A model generated the notes under the pieces. The model did no database searches. It saw nothing but the letters and a program-made list of their open reading frames with translations, and was not told where the DNA came from. Positions 36,847 to 37,214 of a stretch of DNA of 37,214 bases are shown piece after piece. The translations under genes were made by a program, and so were the position numbers. This DNA comes from Deltaproteobacteria bacterium (GTDB taxonomy: Bacteria; Desulfobacterota; Binatia; UBA9968). The stretch is from assembly GCA_016180805.1 (NCBI GenBank), contig JACPAM010000124.1:1-37214 (forward strand). The letters are read 5' to 3'. Each line of letters opens with the position of its first letter. Within the stretch, counting starts at the first letter, position 1.

Positions 36847-37214
36847 ATGGCAAAAGCCGAATTCAAGGTCGTGGGCACCAGCCCGGCCCGAATAGGCGGC
36901 ATCGAGCGCGTCACAGGTAAGGGCGTCTTCGGCATCGATCTGATGCTCAAAGACCAACTGCATGGCGGCATTTTGCGCAGCCAATACGCCCACGCGAAGA
37001 TCGTCAGCATCGACACCAGGGAAGCCAAGGCGCTGCCCGGCGTGCATGCCGTGGTGACGGCTGCCGATGCGCCGGATGTGCGTTACGGCCGCACTTATTT
37101 CGACCGCTACATCCTGGCACGCAACAGAGTGCGTTACATGGGTGACCCGGTCGCCGCCGTCGCCGCGGAAACTCCGGCGATCGTCAAGCAGGCGCTCAAG
37201 AAAATCAAAGTCGT
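36847..37214 (+). CDS. Molybdenum-binding subunit of a xanthine-dehydrogenase/CO-dehydrogenase-family enzyme (CoxL-like), partial
   Basis: About 122 N-terminal residues before the window ends. The start (VGTSPARIGGIERVTGKGVFGID), LHGGILRSQYAHAKI and VRYMGDPVAAVAAE are the opening of the large Mo-hydroxylase subunit (aldehyde oxidase/xanthine dehydrogenase a/b hammerhead domain). The Mo-binding part and the active-site loop lie outside the window, so CO dehydrogenase cannot be told from aromatic or N-heterocycle hydroxylases or 4-hydroxybenzoyl-CoA reductase relatives. Third gene of the operon, with the order FAD, [2Fe-2S], Mo. Confidence 0.9.
   Translation, partial: MAKAEFKVVGTSPARIGGIERVTGKGVFGIDLMLKDQLHGGILRSQYAHAKIVSIDTREAKALPGVHAVVTAADAPDVRYGRTYFDRYILARNRVRYMGDPVAAVAAETPAIVKQALKKIKV

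Overview
This GC-rich window (about 60% G+C by eye) looks like part of the genome of an uncultivated, anaerobically living bacterium. The dense operons, many paralogous molybdenum enzymes, an orphan TctC/Bug-type binding protein, and intergenic palindromes ending in GTGTCGAAG-like arms are the kind of thing seen in deltaproteobacterial-like, Binatota or Rokubacteria assemblies. No 16S gene or other marker is present, so the taxonomic guess is weak. There are no tRNA or rRNA genes, CRISPR arrays, transposases or phage genes.

Left part (1-23855, all on the minus strand, read right to left). This is one long gene train: an iron-sulfur beta subunit (22821-23855), a TorD-type chaperone (22177-22824), and then six paralogous 'type II' DMSO-reductase-family molybdenum alpha subunits: G 19456-22161, F 16640-19375, E 13853-16564, D 9929-12733, B 2748-5570 and A 1-1018 (cut by the window edge). 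Between them lie a U32-family Fe-S protein, a YHS-domain protein, a DmsA-like molybdoenzyme, a TctC-type binding protein and a UbiD-family (prenylated-FMN) decarboxylase. The alphas form three close pairs: A/G, B/D and E/F. Only one beta and one chaperone are visible, and there is no heme-b gamma subunit. The simplest reading is a set of interchangeable catalytic subunits sharing one electron-transfer subunit, perhaps hydroxylating different hydrocarbon- or aromatic-type substrates. The substrate is inference.

Middle (23856-24210). A divergent control region has two sigma-54-type -24/-12 promoters facing outward and two related imperfect palindromes placed symmetrically between them.

Right part (24211-33251, plus strand). 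A MoaD-like sulfur carrier is followed by two complete complex-iron-sulfur-molybdoenzyme modules in tandem. Each has a Cys-ligated Mo subunit, a four-cluster ferredoxin subunit and a DmsC/NrfD-type membrane subunit. No Tat signals are visible, so the catalytic subunits should face the cytoplasm. The layout resembles phenylacetyl-CoA:acceptor oxidoreductase (PadBCD) as much as polysulfide or thiosulfate reductases.

Far right (33252-37214, plus strand). A third, near-perfect sigma-54 promoter precedes a thiamine-diphosphate enzyme of the acetolactate-synthase/benzoylformate-decarboxylase superfamily. A xanthine-dehydrogenase/CO-dehydrogenase-type operon follows: FAD subunit, [2Fe-2S] subunit and the start of the Mo subunit. 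The FAD subunit is broken by an exact 61-bp tandem duplication. Taken together, the Mo hydroxylases, UbiD decarboxylase, PadBCD-like modules and TPP enzyme suggest an oxygen-independent catabolic island for aromatic or other recalcitrant organic compounds, probably under a sigma-54 activator encoded elsewhere.
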